A DNA stretch of 64,000 bases from DASQFQ01 sp963722815 (GTDB lineage: Bacteria; Actinomycetota; Thermoleophilia; Solirubrobacterales; Solirubrobacteraceae), in NCBI GenBank assembly GCA_963722815.1, contig CAVROM010000006.1, forward strand, positions 1 to 64,000, in the 5' to 3' direction. The first letter of the stretch is position 1; the number at the start of each line of letters is the position of its first letter. The position numbers were made by a program, and so were the translations under genes. Positions 8,000 to 16,654 of the stretch are shown here, piece by piece. The notes under the pieces are model-generated. The model saw nothing but the letters and a program-made list of their open reading frames with translations, was not told the origin of the DNA and did no database searches.

Positions 8000-8904
8000 T
8001 CGATGTCACCGTCTCGATCGTCAATCACGAGAGCCGCGACGCGGTGCTCGCGTCGCTCGCCGCGCTGTTCGGCGAGCAGGGGCGCGCCGCGCGGCTGCAG
8101 GTGATCGTCGTCGACAACGTCTCGCAGGACGGATCGGAGGCGGCGATCCGGGCGGCGTACCCGGACGTCGAGGTCGTCGAGCGGGCGGAGCGGGCCGGCT
8201 ACGGCGCCAACCACAACGTGGCGCTGGCGCGCGCGGAGGGGCGGCACGTCCTGTTCCTCAACGACGATGCGCGGGTGCGGCCCGGTTGCATCGACGCGCT
8301 GGCGGCGTATCTCGACACCCACCCGGACGTCGCCGTGGCGGCGCCGACGCTCGTGCATCCCGATGGCTCTTCGCAGGTCTCGCTGTGGCCGGCGCCGAGC
8401 GCGCGCGGCGACGTGCTCGCCGCGCTGAAGCTGGGGCGTGGGCGGCCGGCGGTGGAGGGCGGGCGCCAGCTCGCGCCGATCGGATGGGCGATGGGCGCGG
8501 CGCTGCTCGTGCGGCGGGACGCCGCGCGCGCGGTCGGCGGCTTCGACGAGGGCTACTTCATGTACTCCGAGGAGGTCGACCTGCTGATGCGGCTCGGCTC
8601 GACGCACTGGGTGCCGGAGGCCGAGGTCGTGCACGCGGGGCAGGGGACGACCGGCGACTCGGAGGAGCGGGCGGTCGAGATGGCGCGCTCGCGGCGGCGC
8701 TACCAGGAGCTGCACTACTCGCGCGGCGGGCGGTTGGCGGCTCGGGCGGCGGTGAGCGTGCAGTTCGCGCTGCTGGCATTGGCGGCGCGGGTGCGCGGCC
8801 GGGCGGCACGGCCGTTCTGGCTGCAGGCGGTCGGCGCCTGGCGCGAGCCCGGCGGCCCGGGGCTGCGCGAGCGCGCGGCGGCGTTCGACGCGGAGCGGCG
8901 ATGA
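7996..8904 (+). CDS. Glycosyltransferase family 2 (rhamnosyltransferase-like)
   Basis: A 302-residue GT-A enzyme transferring an activated sugar to a growing glycan. It starts at GTG 7996 in a GTGA overlap. GT2 motifs: VSIVNHES, VIVVDNVSQDGSE near 37, GYGANHNVAL near 66, the DXD-like FLNDDARV near 84, GAALLVRRDA, and the acceptor-base segment YSEEVDLLMRLG near 190. The C-terminus has a hydrophobic stretch (VSVQFALLALAARV). Its stop overlaps the ATG of the flippase (ATGA at 8901). Confidence 0.9.
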   Translation: MIDVTVSIVNHESRDAVLASLAALFGEQGRAARLQVIVVDNVSQDGSEAAIRAAYPDVEVVERAERAGYGANHNVALARAEGRHVLFLNDDARVRPGCIDALAAYLDTHPDVAVAAPTLVHPDGSSQVSLWPAPSARGDVLAALKLGRGRPAVEGGRQLAPIGWAMGAALLVRRDAARAVGGFDEGYFMYSEEVDLLMRLGSTHWVPEAEVVHAGQGTTGDSEERAVEMARSRRRYQELHYSRGGRLAARAAVSVQFALLALAARVRGRAARPFWLQAVGAWREPGGPGLRERAAAFDAERR

Positions 8905-10359
8905 GCGTCGCCGACCAGCCCGAGGACGTCCTCGACAGCGGCGAGGCCGGCGGCCGCGCGATCCGCGGCGGCGCGCTCTTCACCGGCACCTACGTGATCG
9001 GGCTGCTGCTGAGCATCGCCTCGGTCCCGTTCATGATCCGCCACCTCGGGGTCGTCGACTACGGCTACTACGTGGCGGTCTCGGCGATCGTGTTCATCAT
9101 CGGCGGCTTCACCGAGGCGGGGCTGACCAACCTCGGGATCCGCGAGTACTCGCAGCTGCGGCCGGGCGAGCGCGAGCCGTTCCTGCGCAACCTGATCGGG
9201 CTGCGGCTGGTGCTGACCACGTTCGGCGTCGTCCTGGCCACCGTTCTGGCAGCCGTCACGGGGTCGCCGGGGATCGTCGTCGGCGGCGTGGCGATCACCG
9301 GGTTCGGGCTGCTGATCCAGCTCACGCAGCAGACCTACACGGTGCCGCTCAACGCGCAGCTGCGGATGGGCTGGATCTCGATCCTCGGCGTGATCCGCCA
9401 GGCGACGCTGTCGGGGCTCTTCATCCTGCTCGTCGTCGTGAACGCGGGCCTGACCGCGTTCTTCTGGGCCAACGTGGCGATGGGCGTCGTCCTGGTGACG
9501 GTGACGCTGGTGGTGCTGCGCGGGACGGCGCCGCTGGTGCCGAGCTTCCACGTCCGGTCGTGGAAGCGGATCCTGGTCGAGACGCTGCCGATCGCGCTGG
9601 CGGCCGCGGTCGGGCTCATCTACTTCCGCATCGCGGTCGTGCTGATGTCCTACGTCTCCACCGACACTGAGACCGGCATCTTCTCGGCCGCGTTCCGGAT
9701 CGTCGAGGTGGTGGGCGTGCTCCCGTGGATGCTGGTGTCGGCGGGCTTCCCGATCCTCGCCCGCGCGGCGCGCGACGACGAGGCGCGGCTCGGCTACGCG
9801 CTGCAGAAGATGTTCGAGGTGGCGAACGTGCTCGGCGCGTTCATCGCGATGGGGCTGGCGATCGCGGCGCCGTTCGCGATCGAGGTGGTCGCGGGGAAGG
9901 GCTTCACCGCCTCGGTCTCGGTGCTGCGGCTGCAGTCGTGCGGGCTGCTGACGAGCTTCCTGATGGTCACGTGGACGTACGCGCTGGTCTCGCTGCGGCT
10001 CTACCGGCCGCTGCTGTGGGCCAATGCGCTGGCGGCGTTTGTGGCGATCGTGGCGACGCTCGTGCTGGCGCCGCCGCTGGGGGCGGAGGGCGCGGCGATC
10101 GCGACGGTGGCCGCCGAGGCCGCGCTGGCCGGCGGCGCGCTGTACGGGCTGCGCAGCGCGCGGCCGGCGCTGACGCCGTCGCTCGGGGTGGTGCCGAAGG
10201 TTGTGCTGTGCCTGGCCGCGGGCGTGGGGACCGCGGCGCGTGCTCCCGGTCTCGTCGCTCGTGCAGTCGTTCGCGGCGGGCATCGTGTACGCGGCGCTCG
10301 CGTTCGCGCTGCGCGCGGTGCCGTCCGAGGCGATCGCGGCGCTGCGCCGCAAGGCCTAG
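8901..10359 (+). CDS. Wzx-type polysaccharide flippase (frameshift near the end)
   Basis: About 485 residues with 12 or more predicted membrane helices, MATE/PST superfamily. It should flip lipid-linked oligosaccharide across the membrane. The N-terminus has a short cytosolic tail, then GGALFTGTYVIGLLLSIASV and the typical FMIRHLGVVDYGYYVAVSAI. Helices continue through SVSVLRLQSCGLLTSFLMV. One extra base near 10240 shifts the frame; on the other side the sequence continues as PVSSLVQSFAAGIVYAALAF and ends naturally at TAG 10357-10359. It lies between two glycosyltransferase genes. Confidence 0.88.
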
Positions 10360-10362
10360 CGT
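10357..10362 (+). promoter_or_regulatory. -10 element (TAGCGT) of the GT4 gene, overlapping the flippase stop
   Basis: TAGCGT uses the TAG stop of the flippase as its first three bases and ends 7 nt before the ATG at 10370, the spacing expected for a leaderless mRNA. It may be an internal promoter. Confidence 0.35.
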
Positions 10363-10369
10363 CTCCGCC

Positions 10370-11455
10370 ATGTCCCGTCCCCGGGTCGTCGTGCTGCGCG
10401 GCCACAACGTCAACGTCTGGGACCTGCGGCCGCTCGAGCGGCTGACGGGCGAGTACGACGTGTCGGTGCTCCTGACGGGCTCCAACCTGCATCAGGTCGA
10501 GGGGCTCGGGCTGCCGATCGTGCCGGCGCGGACGCCGCGCGACTCGCTGCCCGCGGGCCGCGCCGCCGGAGCCGCCGCGTACGCGCTCGGCGAGCGCTAC
10601 CTGGGGCTGCGCGACCAGCTGGCGGGGGCGGACGTCGTGCACGCCGCGGAGATCGGCACGTGGTTCAGCGCCCAGGCGGCGAAGCTCAAGCGCGCGCTCG
10701 GCTTCCGGCTCGTGCTGACGGTGTGGGAGACGATCGCGTGGCGCGACGCCTACCGCTGGCCGCGGGAGCGCGGCTACCGGCGGGCGGTCCTGCCGGTGGT
10801 CGACCTGTGCCTGGCGACGACCGAGCGGGCGCGCGACGCGCTGCTGCTCGAGGGCGTGCCGGCCGACCGCGTGGAGGTGGCGCCGCCGGGGATCGATCTG
10901 GCGCGGTTCGCGGCGGCTCCGCGGGGCGCGGGCGGGTACGTGCTGTCGGCGGGGCGGCTGGTGTGGGAGAAGGGGCATCAGGACGTGCTGCGCGCGTTCG
11001 CTCTGCTGCGCGAGACGCGGCCGGACCTGCGGCTGCTGATCGTCGGCGACGGCCCGGAGCGCGGGCGGCTGGAGTCGTATGCGCGGGAGCTGGGGGTCGC
11101 GGCCGAGTTCCGCGCGACCGTGCCCTACGACGAGATGCCGGCGCTGTACGCGGGCGCCGAGGCGCTCGTGCTCGCCTCGCTCCCGACCAAGGGCTGGGAG
11201 GAGCAGTTCGGGATGGTGCTGATCGAGGCGATGGCGTGCGGGACGCCGGTGGTGGCGTGCGCGTCGGGGGCGATCCCCGAGGTGCTCGGCGGGGCGGGGA
11301 CGCTGGTGGAGGCGGGCGACTGGCGCGGGCTGGCGCGGGTGCTGGCCTCAGGTGCGCCTGGCGGCGGGGCAGATCTGGCCCGGTACTCGGTCGACGCCGC
11401 GGCGGAGCGGACGGCGGCCGCCTACGCGCGGGCGCTCAGCGCTCCGCCAGCCTGA
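10370..11455 (+). CDS. Glycosyltransferase family 4
   Basis: A 361-residue GT-B retaining transferase. The N-terminal acceptor domain starts VVVLRGHNVNVWDLRPLERL. The donor domain has VAPPGIDLARF near 169, LSAGRLVWEKGHQDVLRAF near 186, IVGDGPERGRLE near 220 and the EX7E motif EEQFGMVLIEAMACGTPVVA near 283. These are clear GT4 hallmarks. It follows the flippase by 10 bp and its end meets the convergent methyltransferase gene (20-bp overlap of reading frames at 11436-11455). Confidence 0.9.
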   Translation: MSRPRVVVLRGHNVNVWDLRPLERLTGEYDVSVLLTGSNLHQVEGLGLPIVPARTPRDSLPAGRAAGAAAYALGERYLGLRDQLAGADVVHAAEIGTWFSAQAAKLKRALGFRLVLTVWETIAWRDAYRWPRERGYRRAVLPVVDLCLATTERARDALLLEGVPADRVEVAPPGIDLARFAAAPRGAGGYVLSAGRLVWEKGHQDVLRAFALLRETRPDLRLLIVGDGPERGRLESYARELGVAAEFRATVPYDEMPALYAGAEALVLASLPTKGWEEQFGMVLIEAMACGTPVVACASGAIPEVLGGAGTLVEAGDWRGLARVLASGAPGGGADLARYSVDAAAERTAAAYARALSAPPA

Positions 11456-12200
11456 TCAGGCGCTCGCGGCGGTCGTCCTTGAGGCGCATCAGCGCGCGGC
11501 CGCCGGGGGCCGCGGGCGCTTTGGCGAGCAGGTGCGGCGGGCCGAAGGCGGCCATCTTGCCGACGGTGAGGCCGTCGCGGCGGAGCAGCCCCTGCTCCTG
11601 CAGCTCGCGGATGCCCTGGCGGACGCCCGGCGAGGTCAGGTAGTCGTCGAACACGGCGATGACGTCGGGCGTGAACCACTGGGCCCAGTGGCCGACGTCC
11701 TCCAGCACGGCCTCGCGGCTGTGGACGGCGTCGACGAAGTGCATGCGGATCGGGGTTCCGTCGTAGCTCGCGGCGGCGTTGGTGGAGTAGTCGCGGACCG
11801 GCGTGACGTGGCTGCCGACGCCGGCGCGCTCGACGTTGTCGAGGAACTCCTCGTGCAGGTCGCGCTGGTCGGTGTGGCCCATCGGCGGGACCTCGTGGGG
11901 GTCGATGGCGACGACCGGCTCGCGTTGCGTGTCGATGGCGGCCTGGGCGAGCACGATCGTGCTGCGGCCGGCGTAGGAGCCGATCTCGACGATCCGGCCG
12001 GGGCCGTCGGCGGCGATCGCGAGGTGGTAGAGCAGGCTGAGCTCGCCGGGCGTCGTGAAGCCGGCCGCGTGGGCGCTGCGCTCGAGCGCGGCCTGGAAGC
12101 GCGGGTCGGCCTGCGCGAGCACGACGTGCTCGCGGTAGGCGTCGAGGCCGGCGCGCAGGCCCGCGACGGCGGCGTTGAGCTGCGCGTTCAGGGCTCCGAT
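11436..12200 (-). CDS. Class I methyltransferase (Methyltransf_24 / cephalosporin-hydroxylase-like)
   Basis: About 254 residues. Motif I is IVEIGSYAGRSTIVLAQAA, then VVAIDPHEVPP (ribose-binding acidic residue), MHFVDAVHSREAVLEDV and VIAVFDDYLTSPGVRQGI, as in CmcI-like and Methyltransf_24 enzymes. No ATG, GTG or TTG lies in frame upstream of the conserved part. A TAGCCT -10 on the minus strand places the expected leaderless start at 12200, where the codon is ATC; CTG at 12191 is another option. The start is therefore uncertain. Divergent from the methyltransferase at 12227. Confidence 0.75.
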   Translation of the reverse strand: MGALNAQLNAAVAGLRAGLDAYREHVVLAQADPRFQAALERSAHAAGFTTPGELSLLYHLAIAADGPGRIVEIGSYAGRSTIVLAQAAIDTQREPVVAIDPHEVPPMGHTDQRDLHEEFLDNVERAGVGSHVTPVRDYSTNAAASYDGTPIRMHFVDAVHSREAVLEDVGHWAQWFTPDVIAVFDDYLTSPGVRQGIRELQEQGLLRRDGLTVGKMAAFGPPHLLAKAPAAPGGRALMRLKDDRRERLIRLAER

Positions 12201-12208
12201 GGCGCGGA

Positions 12209-12218
12209 AGGCTAGCCT
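12209..12218. promoter_or_regulatory. Palindromic bidirectional -10 (AGGCTAGCCT)
   Basis: This perfect 10-bp palindrome presents TAGCCT on both strands. The plus-strand copy (12213-12218) ends 8 nt before ATG 12227, and the minus-strand copy (12214 to 12209) ends 8 nt before position 12200 of the leftward methyltransferase. It looks like one symmetric core promoter serving both genes. Confidence 0.55.
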
Positions 12219-12226
12219 GCGGGCCG

Positions 12227-12877
12227 ATGGACGCGTCCGTGTCGACCACCAAGCCGTCGGGCTACTACGGCCTCGAGCGGGCCGACGTCGTCGCCGAGCT
12301 GCCGCAGCCGATCGGCCGCGCTCTGGACGTCGGGTGCGGCGAGGGCGGCGTCGGGCGGTCGCTGCGCGCCGCGGGGGCGACGTGGGTGAGCGGGATCGAG
12401 ATCGTCCCCGCCGCCGCGGAGGTCGCGCGCGGGGTGCTCGACGAGGTGTTCGTGGGCTCGGTCGAGGCGGCGCTGGAGGACGGCGCGCTGGCCGGGCCGT
12501 TCGACACGATCTGCTGCTACGACGTGCTCGAGCACCTCGCCGACCCGGAGCCGGTGCTGCGCGCACTGCGGTCGGTCGCCGCGCCGGGGGCGCGGCTGCA
12601 CGTCTCGATCCCCAACGCGCGCCACTTCTCTCTGGTGTTGGACCTCGTGTTCCGCGGCACGTTCGGCTACCGCGAGTTCGGCCACCGCGACGCGACCCAC
12701 CTGCGCTGGTACACGCGGCGGGACATCGTGGCGCTGGTGGACCGCACGGGGTGGAGCGTGCAGTGGGCGATCGCCGACACGTTCCGAGGCCGCAACCGCT
12801 ACGTGGACCGGCTGACGCTGCGGCGGGCGCGCGAGTTCATCGCGCTGCAGTGGCACGTCCTGGCCCACGCCGAGTAG
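12227..12877 (+). CDS. Class I SAM-dependent methyltransferase
   Basis: A 216-residue enzyme with motif I ALDVGCGEGGVGRSL near residue 32, acidic residue in VSGIEIVPAA, motif IV ICCYDVLEHLADPEPVL near 96 and VSIPNARHFSLVLDLVF. GHRDATHLRWYTRRDI matches the paralogue at 7370-7999. It probably methylates a glycan or lipid-linked sugar in this cluster; the substrate is unknown. ATG 12227 lies 8 nt after TAGCCT, so a leaderless transcript is likely. It ends 6 bp before the convergent small gene at 12884. Confidence 0.85.
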   Translation: MDASVSTTKPSGYYGLERADVVAELPQPIGRALDVGCGEGGVGRSLRAAGATWVSGIEIVPAAAEVARGVLDEVFVGSVEAALEDGALAGPFDTICCYDVLEHLADPEPVLRALRSVAAPGARLHVSIPNARHFSLVLDLVFRGTFGYREFGHRDATHLRWYTRRDIVALVDRTGWSVQWAIADTFRGRNRYVDRLTLRRAREFIALQWHVLAHAE

Positions 12878-12883
12878 GCGCGC

Positions 12884-13291
12884 TCAACCCAGGCGGACGT
12901 CGCGTCGCAGGGTCAGCGTGCGGGAGCCGCCAGGGTCGTCCGTGGCGAGCAGCGCCACGTCGAAGGGCCGATCGGGAAGGTCGAGGTGGAACAGCAGCGT
13001 GACCGGCTCGCCGATGTGGTCGGGGTGGATCGAGCGAGGGGCGCCGAACGCCGCCTCGAGCTCTTCGCGCGACTGAGGCCGGGAGAGATGCAGCGTCACG
13101 AGCGCGGGCGCTCCGTCATGGACGTGGCGGACGACCCCGGCGCGCTCCACGCCATCGAGCGCCGGCACGTCGACGACGATGCTGTCCCCGGCCGCGGTGC
13201 CGCGGCCGCCGAGGCGCTCGACCAGATTGTCGACGCTCACGCTCTCGGCCGAGAGCGCATCGGCGAGCTCTCGCACAGTCTCGATCACCAC
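12884..13291 (-). CDS. Uncharacterised small protein paired with the zincin gene
   Basis: About 135 residues, no family recognised. It begins with VVIETVRELADALSAESVSV at GTG 13291, one base after the stop of the upstream metallopeptidase-like gene, so the two are cotranscribed and probably coupled. The sequence is mixed alpha/beta, acidic, without signal peptide or membrane segment (VDNLVERLGGRG, IVVDVPALDGVERAGVVRHV, VTLLFHLDLPDRPFDVALLA). Position and size suit an inhibitor, immunity protein or chaperone of its neighbour, but that is inference only. Confidence 0.6.
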   Translation of the reverse strand: MVIETVRELADALSAESVSVDNLVERLGGRGTAAGDSIVVDVPALDGVERAGVVRHVHDGAPALVTLHLSRPQSREELEAAFGAPRSIHPDHIGEPVTLLFHLDLPDRPFDVALLATDDPGGSRTLTLRRDVRLG

Positions 13292-13292
13292 G

Positions 13293-14498
13293 TCACACGC
13301 CCAGCCTGCGGAACTCGGCGCCCGCCGCGGCACCCGTGTCCCACGCGTCCTTCTCGTGCAGGTGGGCACGGTACGCGGCGTAGAGCGGCACCTCGATCGC
13401 GTCGAACGCCGCCTTGGCGCCCTTGACGTGCGCCAGCTTCTGGGCGTCGGTGTCGGTGGCCCAGTTGTCCTCGACGATCTTCCAGGCCGCCTGCAGCGCC
13501 GTGAGCTTGGGCTTGATCGCCTTCAGATGCCCGATGACGGCTGTGTCCAGCGCGGATTTCGTGGCGATCGCCTCCACCACCGGGAGATGGGTGTCGATGA
13601 ACCCGCCGCGGTCGGCGCCGCCCCACGACGTCACGAAGGCGGCGAGCGTCCCCCGCGTGGCGACGAGGTTGGCGGCCGTGACGGCGTTCATGGACTTCTG
13701 CGCGTCGCGGGCTTCGAGGATCCAGGCGGTGATGTTGTTCTTGTACTTGGAGTGGAAGCCGAGCGTGATGCTCTCCCACTGCTTCGCCTCGGCGAGCAGG
13801 TTCGCGTTGCCCGCGGCGGCGGCGAGCGGTGCGTTGGCGGCGGCGAGCGCGACGTCCGCCGGGATGTCCATCCCGTCCTTGATCTCCTTCGCGATGTCGG
13901 CCTTCGTCGCCTTCGTGCTGGTCGCGGCTCGCATGCGCGCGATCCGGAAGTACTGCTCGGAATGGCGCATCTCGTGCCAGATCGTGTCGGCGATCTCAGC
14001 CGCCTCCGCGAGCGTGAGCTGCCCGACCTTGGTGATCCCGGGTCGATCGCTGAACAGCGCGGTGTTGATCTCGATGCTCCACGCTCCGCGGCCGAACGAG
14101 CCGCTCGCGGCCCCGGTGCCCGAGTAGTCGCTCTTCACCTCGAACGAGCCGAGCGCCCTGAGCTTCGCGTTCGCGTCGGCCATGAGCTTGACCGCGAAGT
14201 CCTTGAGCGGCTTGTTGGCGTTGGCGGCGTCCTTCCAGTAGGCGACGCCCGACGTCGCGAACGTTGTGGTCGCGGCGGCTTCCTTGAGGCCGGTCTCCGC
14301 GCGCTGGAGACGGCGGACGCCGTCTTGGCTCAGCGTGCGCAGGACGGCCCGGTTGCCGGCGTGGTGCTGCAGCGCAAGGGCGTCGGCGGGCTCGAGATGC
14401 TCGATCCGCTGGGGCCCGGCGGTGGGGCGCGGCGACGCCGGGGCGTCTTGACGTCTCGTGGGGCCTGCGGGTGGTGCTGTGGATCTGTGCCTCTGCAC
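13293..14498 (-). CDS. Putative zinc metallopeptidase (HExxH) with GNRAV-type N-terminal motif
   Basis: A 401-residue protein. The N-terminus is low-complexity and Pro/Arg-rich (residues 1-40), then ALALQHHAGNRAVLRTLSQ near 41-59. That resembles the LQR-x-x-GNRAV segment often found ahead of DUF4157 (eCIS core) domains and other actinobacterial secreted or delivered proteins. The central part has TIWHEMRHSEQYFRIARMRA near 168, an HEMRH zincin motif. The C-terminal half is alanine-rich and helical (VPLYAAYRAHLHEKDAWDTG). No Sec signal or membrane segment is seen. It starts at GTG 14498, and a small partner gene follows directly. Protease activity and export route are inferred. Confidence 0.6.
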   Translation of the reverse strand: MQRHRSTAPPAGPTRRQDAPASPRPTAGPQRIEHLEPADALALQHHAGNRAVLRTLSQDGVRRLQRAETGLKEAAATTTFATSGVAYWKDAANANKPLKDFAVKLMADANAKLRALGSFEVKSDYSGTGAASGSFGRGAWSIEINTALFSDRPGITKVGQLTLAEAAEIADTIWHEMRHSEQYFRIARMRAATSTKATKADIAKEIKDGMDIPADVALAAANAPLAAAAGNANLLAEAKQWESITLGFHSKYKNNITAWILEARDAQKSMNAVTAANLVATRGTLAAFVTSWGGADRGGFIDTHLPVVEAIATKSALDTAVIGHLKAIKPKLTALQAAWKIVEDNWATDTDAQKLAHVKGAKAAFDAIEVPLYAAYRAHLHEKDAWDTGAAAGAEFRRLGV

Positions 14499-14583
14499 GG
14501 CTCGGTGCGAGCGTCCCTCAGTGGCAGGCGGGTGTCAATGTCCCGATGGGTAGCCTGACGCGCCTCGTGGAGGCTCCTGCGCT

Positions 14584-15711
14584 GTGACCCGTGTCGCGCT
14601 TGCCGCCACCGGTGACCCGCTGGCGGCGGCCACGTGGTCGGGCACGCCTTTCGGCGTCGCACGCGGGCTGCGGTCGCTAGGCGTTGCTGTGGCGGGGGTG
14701 GACGCGACGCCGCCGCGAGGGGTGCGCGAGGCGGCGCTGGCGGTCTCGGCGCTGCGGTCGCGTTCGCGGGTCGACGCCTGGTACACGCCGGAGTTGCACC
14801 GGCTGCGCTCGGTGGTGGCGGCGCGGCGGCTGCCCGCTTCCGACGGGGTGGTGCTGATGGGGGCGGAGTTCGGGCTCCCGGCGGGGACGCGCTACGTGAC
14901 GCTGTCGGATCTGACGCTGGCGCAGGCGCGGGCGACGCATCCGGTGTTCTCGCGGCTGAGCGAGCGGGTGTACGCGGGCTTCGAGGCTCGGCAGCGCGAG
15001 GTCTACGCGGGGGCGGTGGCGTGCTGCACCGCGAGCCACTGGACAGCGGCGTCGCTGGTCGCGGACCATGGGGTGGCCGCGGAGAAGGTGCACGTCGTGG
15101 GGATGGGGCCGAACCACACGCCGACCGCCGAAGGGCCGGGCGGAGGGAGCGGCGCCCCCGCGGCCGGGGCGGATGCCGCGCGCTTCCTCTTCGTCGGCCG
15201 CGAGTGGGAACGCAAGAACGGGCCGCTGCTGCTGCGGGCCTTCGCGCGGCTGCGGGCGGAATTTCCGGACTCGCGGCTCGACCTCGTCGGCGGCCATCCG
15301 CCGGTGAGCGCGCCGGGCGTGACCGGCCACGGGCCGCTGGCGCTCGACCGGCCGGACGAGGCGGCGCGGGCGAGCGCGCTGTTCGGCGCGGCGACGTGCT
15401 TCGTGATGCCTTCGGAGGTCGAGCCGTTCGGGCTCGCGTACATCGAGGCGGCGGTGACCGGCGTTCCGAGCATCGCGACGAGCGTGGGGGGCGCCGGCAC
15501 GATCGTGGCGGAGGGGACCGGGCTGCTCGTGCCGCCGGGCGACGAGGAGGCGCTGCTGGGCGCGATGCGGACGCTCGCGGATCCCGCGGTCGCGCAGCGG
15601 ATGGGCGCGGCGGCGCGCGAGCGGTCGCGGCTGTTCTCGTGGGACTTGGTCGCGGCGCGGCTGTTGCGCGCGCTGGGGCTGCGGGGCGGCGAGGGCGCGG
15701 AATACCTGTGA
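14584..15711 (+). CDS. Glycosyltransferase family 4
   Basis: A 375-residue GT-B enzyme. The N-terminal domain starts TRVALAATGDPLAAATWSG and has TPFGVARGLRSLGV. The donor domain has FLFVGREWERKNGPLLLRAF near 200, LDLVGGHPP, and the EX7E region MPSEVEPFGLAYIEAAVTG near 278 followed by TGLLVPPGDEEALL. Start GTG 14584 has GTGGAGG 11 nt upstream. A TAGCCT hexamer at 14551-14556 may be the promoter in the 85-bp divergent region shared with the zincin gene. The stop overlaps the next GTG (GTGA). Confidence 0.88.
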   Translation: MTRVALAATGDPLAAATWSGTPFGVARGLRSLGVAVAGVDATPPRGVREAALAVSALRSRSRVDAWYTPELHRLRSVVAARRLPASDGVVLMGAEFGLPAGTRYVTLSDLTLAQARATHPVFSRLSERVYAGFEARQREVYAGAVACCTASHWTAASLVADHGVAAEKVHVVGMGPNHTPTAEGPGGGSGAPAAGADAARFLFVGREWERKNGPLLLRAFARLRAEFPDSRLDLVGGHPPVSAPGVTGHGPLALDRPDEAARASALFGAATCFVMPSEVEPFGLAYIEAAVTGVPSIATSVGGAGTIVAEGTGLLVPPGDEEALLGAMRTLADPAVAQRMGAAARERSRLFSWDLVAARLLRALGLRGGEGAEYL

Positions 15712-16595
15712 GCTGGGCGGTCTGCGTGTTGAACTGGAACGGGCGCGAGGACACGCTCCGCTGCCTGGCGTCGCTGCGCGGCGAACGGGTGATCGTGGCC
15801 GACAATGGCTCCGCCGACGGGAGCGTGGAGGCGATCCGCTCCGCGTTCCCGGACGTCGAGGTGGTCGAGAACGGCGCCAACCTCGGCTTCTCGGGCGGCA
15901 ACAACGCGGCGAGCCGGCGGGCGCTGGACGGCGGCGCCGAGTGGGTCGTGCTGATCAACAACGACGCCGAGGCCGAGGCGGGGCTGCTCGACGCGCTGCG
16001 GGCGGCGGCGGCGCGGCATCCGGATGCCGGCGTGCTGGCGGGCAAGCTCCTGTTCCCGGACGGGCGCGTGCAGTGGGCGGGCCAGCGGGTGGGGCTGCGC
16101 ACCGGCTACTCCGGCCGCCCGCGGGGCCACGGCCGCGAGGACGGCTTCGCCTTCTCGGTCGAGGGGCGCACGCAGCGCGCGGTCGGGGCGCTGATGGCGG
16201 TCTCGCGCGCCGCGATCGAGCGCGCGGGGCTGCTCGACGAAGACCTGTTCGCGTACGTCGAGGACGTCGACTGGTCGCTGCGGATCCGCGCCGCGGGCTT
16301 CGAGTGCGTCTTCGCCCCGGCTGCGCGCGCCGTGCACCGGCTGTCGGCGTCGACCGGCGGCGCGAGCTCGACCGCGACGATGTACTACGGCGCCCGCAAC
16401 ACGCTCGTGGTGTGTGAGCGGCATCGGCCGCTCGGGCCGGCCGGCACCGCTTTGCGGCGTGCGTCCGTGGTTGGCACCTACCTCGCGCACGCCGCGCTCG
16501 TGTTGCGGTCGCGCGCTGCCGTGGAGGCGGTTCGGGCGGGCTACCGCGACGCGCTTGCGGGCAGGCTGGGGCCGCGCAGAACGGCGGCTGGGTAG
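15708..16595 (+). CDS. Glycosyltransferase family 2
   Basis: A 295-residue GT-A enzyme in the WcaE/rhamnosyltransferase-like group. Motifs: VCVLNWNGREDTLRCLASL, VIVADNGSADGSVEAIRSAF near 26, NLGFSGGNNAASRRAL, LINNDAEAEAGLLDAL near 80, GALMAVSRAAIE and DLFAYVEDVDWSLRIRAAGF near 182. It starts at GTG 15708 in a GTGA overlap with the GT4 gene, so the two are coupled and probably act on consecutive sugars. It ends at a bidirectional hairpin. Confidence 0.9.
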   Translation: MSWAVCVLNWNGREDTLRCLASLRGERVIVADNGSADGSVEAIRSAFPDVEVVENGANLGFSGGNNAASRRALDGGAEWVVLINNDAEAEAGLLDALRAAAARHPDAGVLAGKLLFPDGRVQWAGQRVGLRTGYSGRPRGHGREDGFAFSVEGRTQRAVGALMAVSRAAIERAGLLDEDLFAYVEDVDWSLRIRAAGFECVFAPAARAVHRLSASTGGASSTATMYYGARNTLVVCERHRPLGPAGTALRRASVVGTYLAHAALVLRSRAAVEAVRAGYRDALAGRLGPRRTAAG

Positions 16596-16631
16596 GGAGT
16601 GCAGGTCCTGCCGCGCGGCGAAGTAGAGAGG

Positions 16632-16654
16632 TTGAGCACCGTATAGGTGCTCAA
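16632..16654. terminator. Bidirectional hairpin between convergent glycosyltransferase genes
   Basis: Perfect 9-bp stem TTGAGCACC / GGTGCTCAA with a 5-base loop (GTATA). It lies between the GT2 stop at 16595 and overlaps the stop codon of the leftward GT4 gene (16651-16653). No long T run follows on either strand, so it may be an intrinsic-like or pausing hairpin. Confidence 0.6.
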
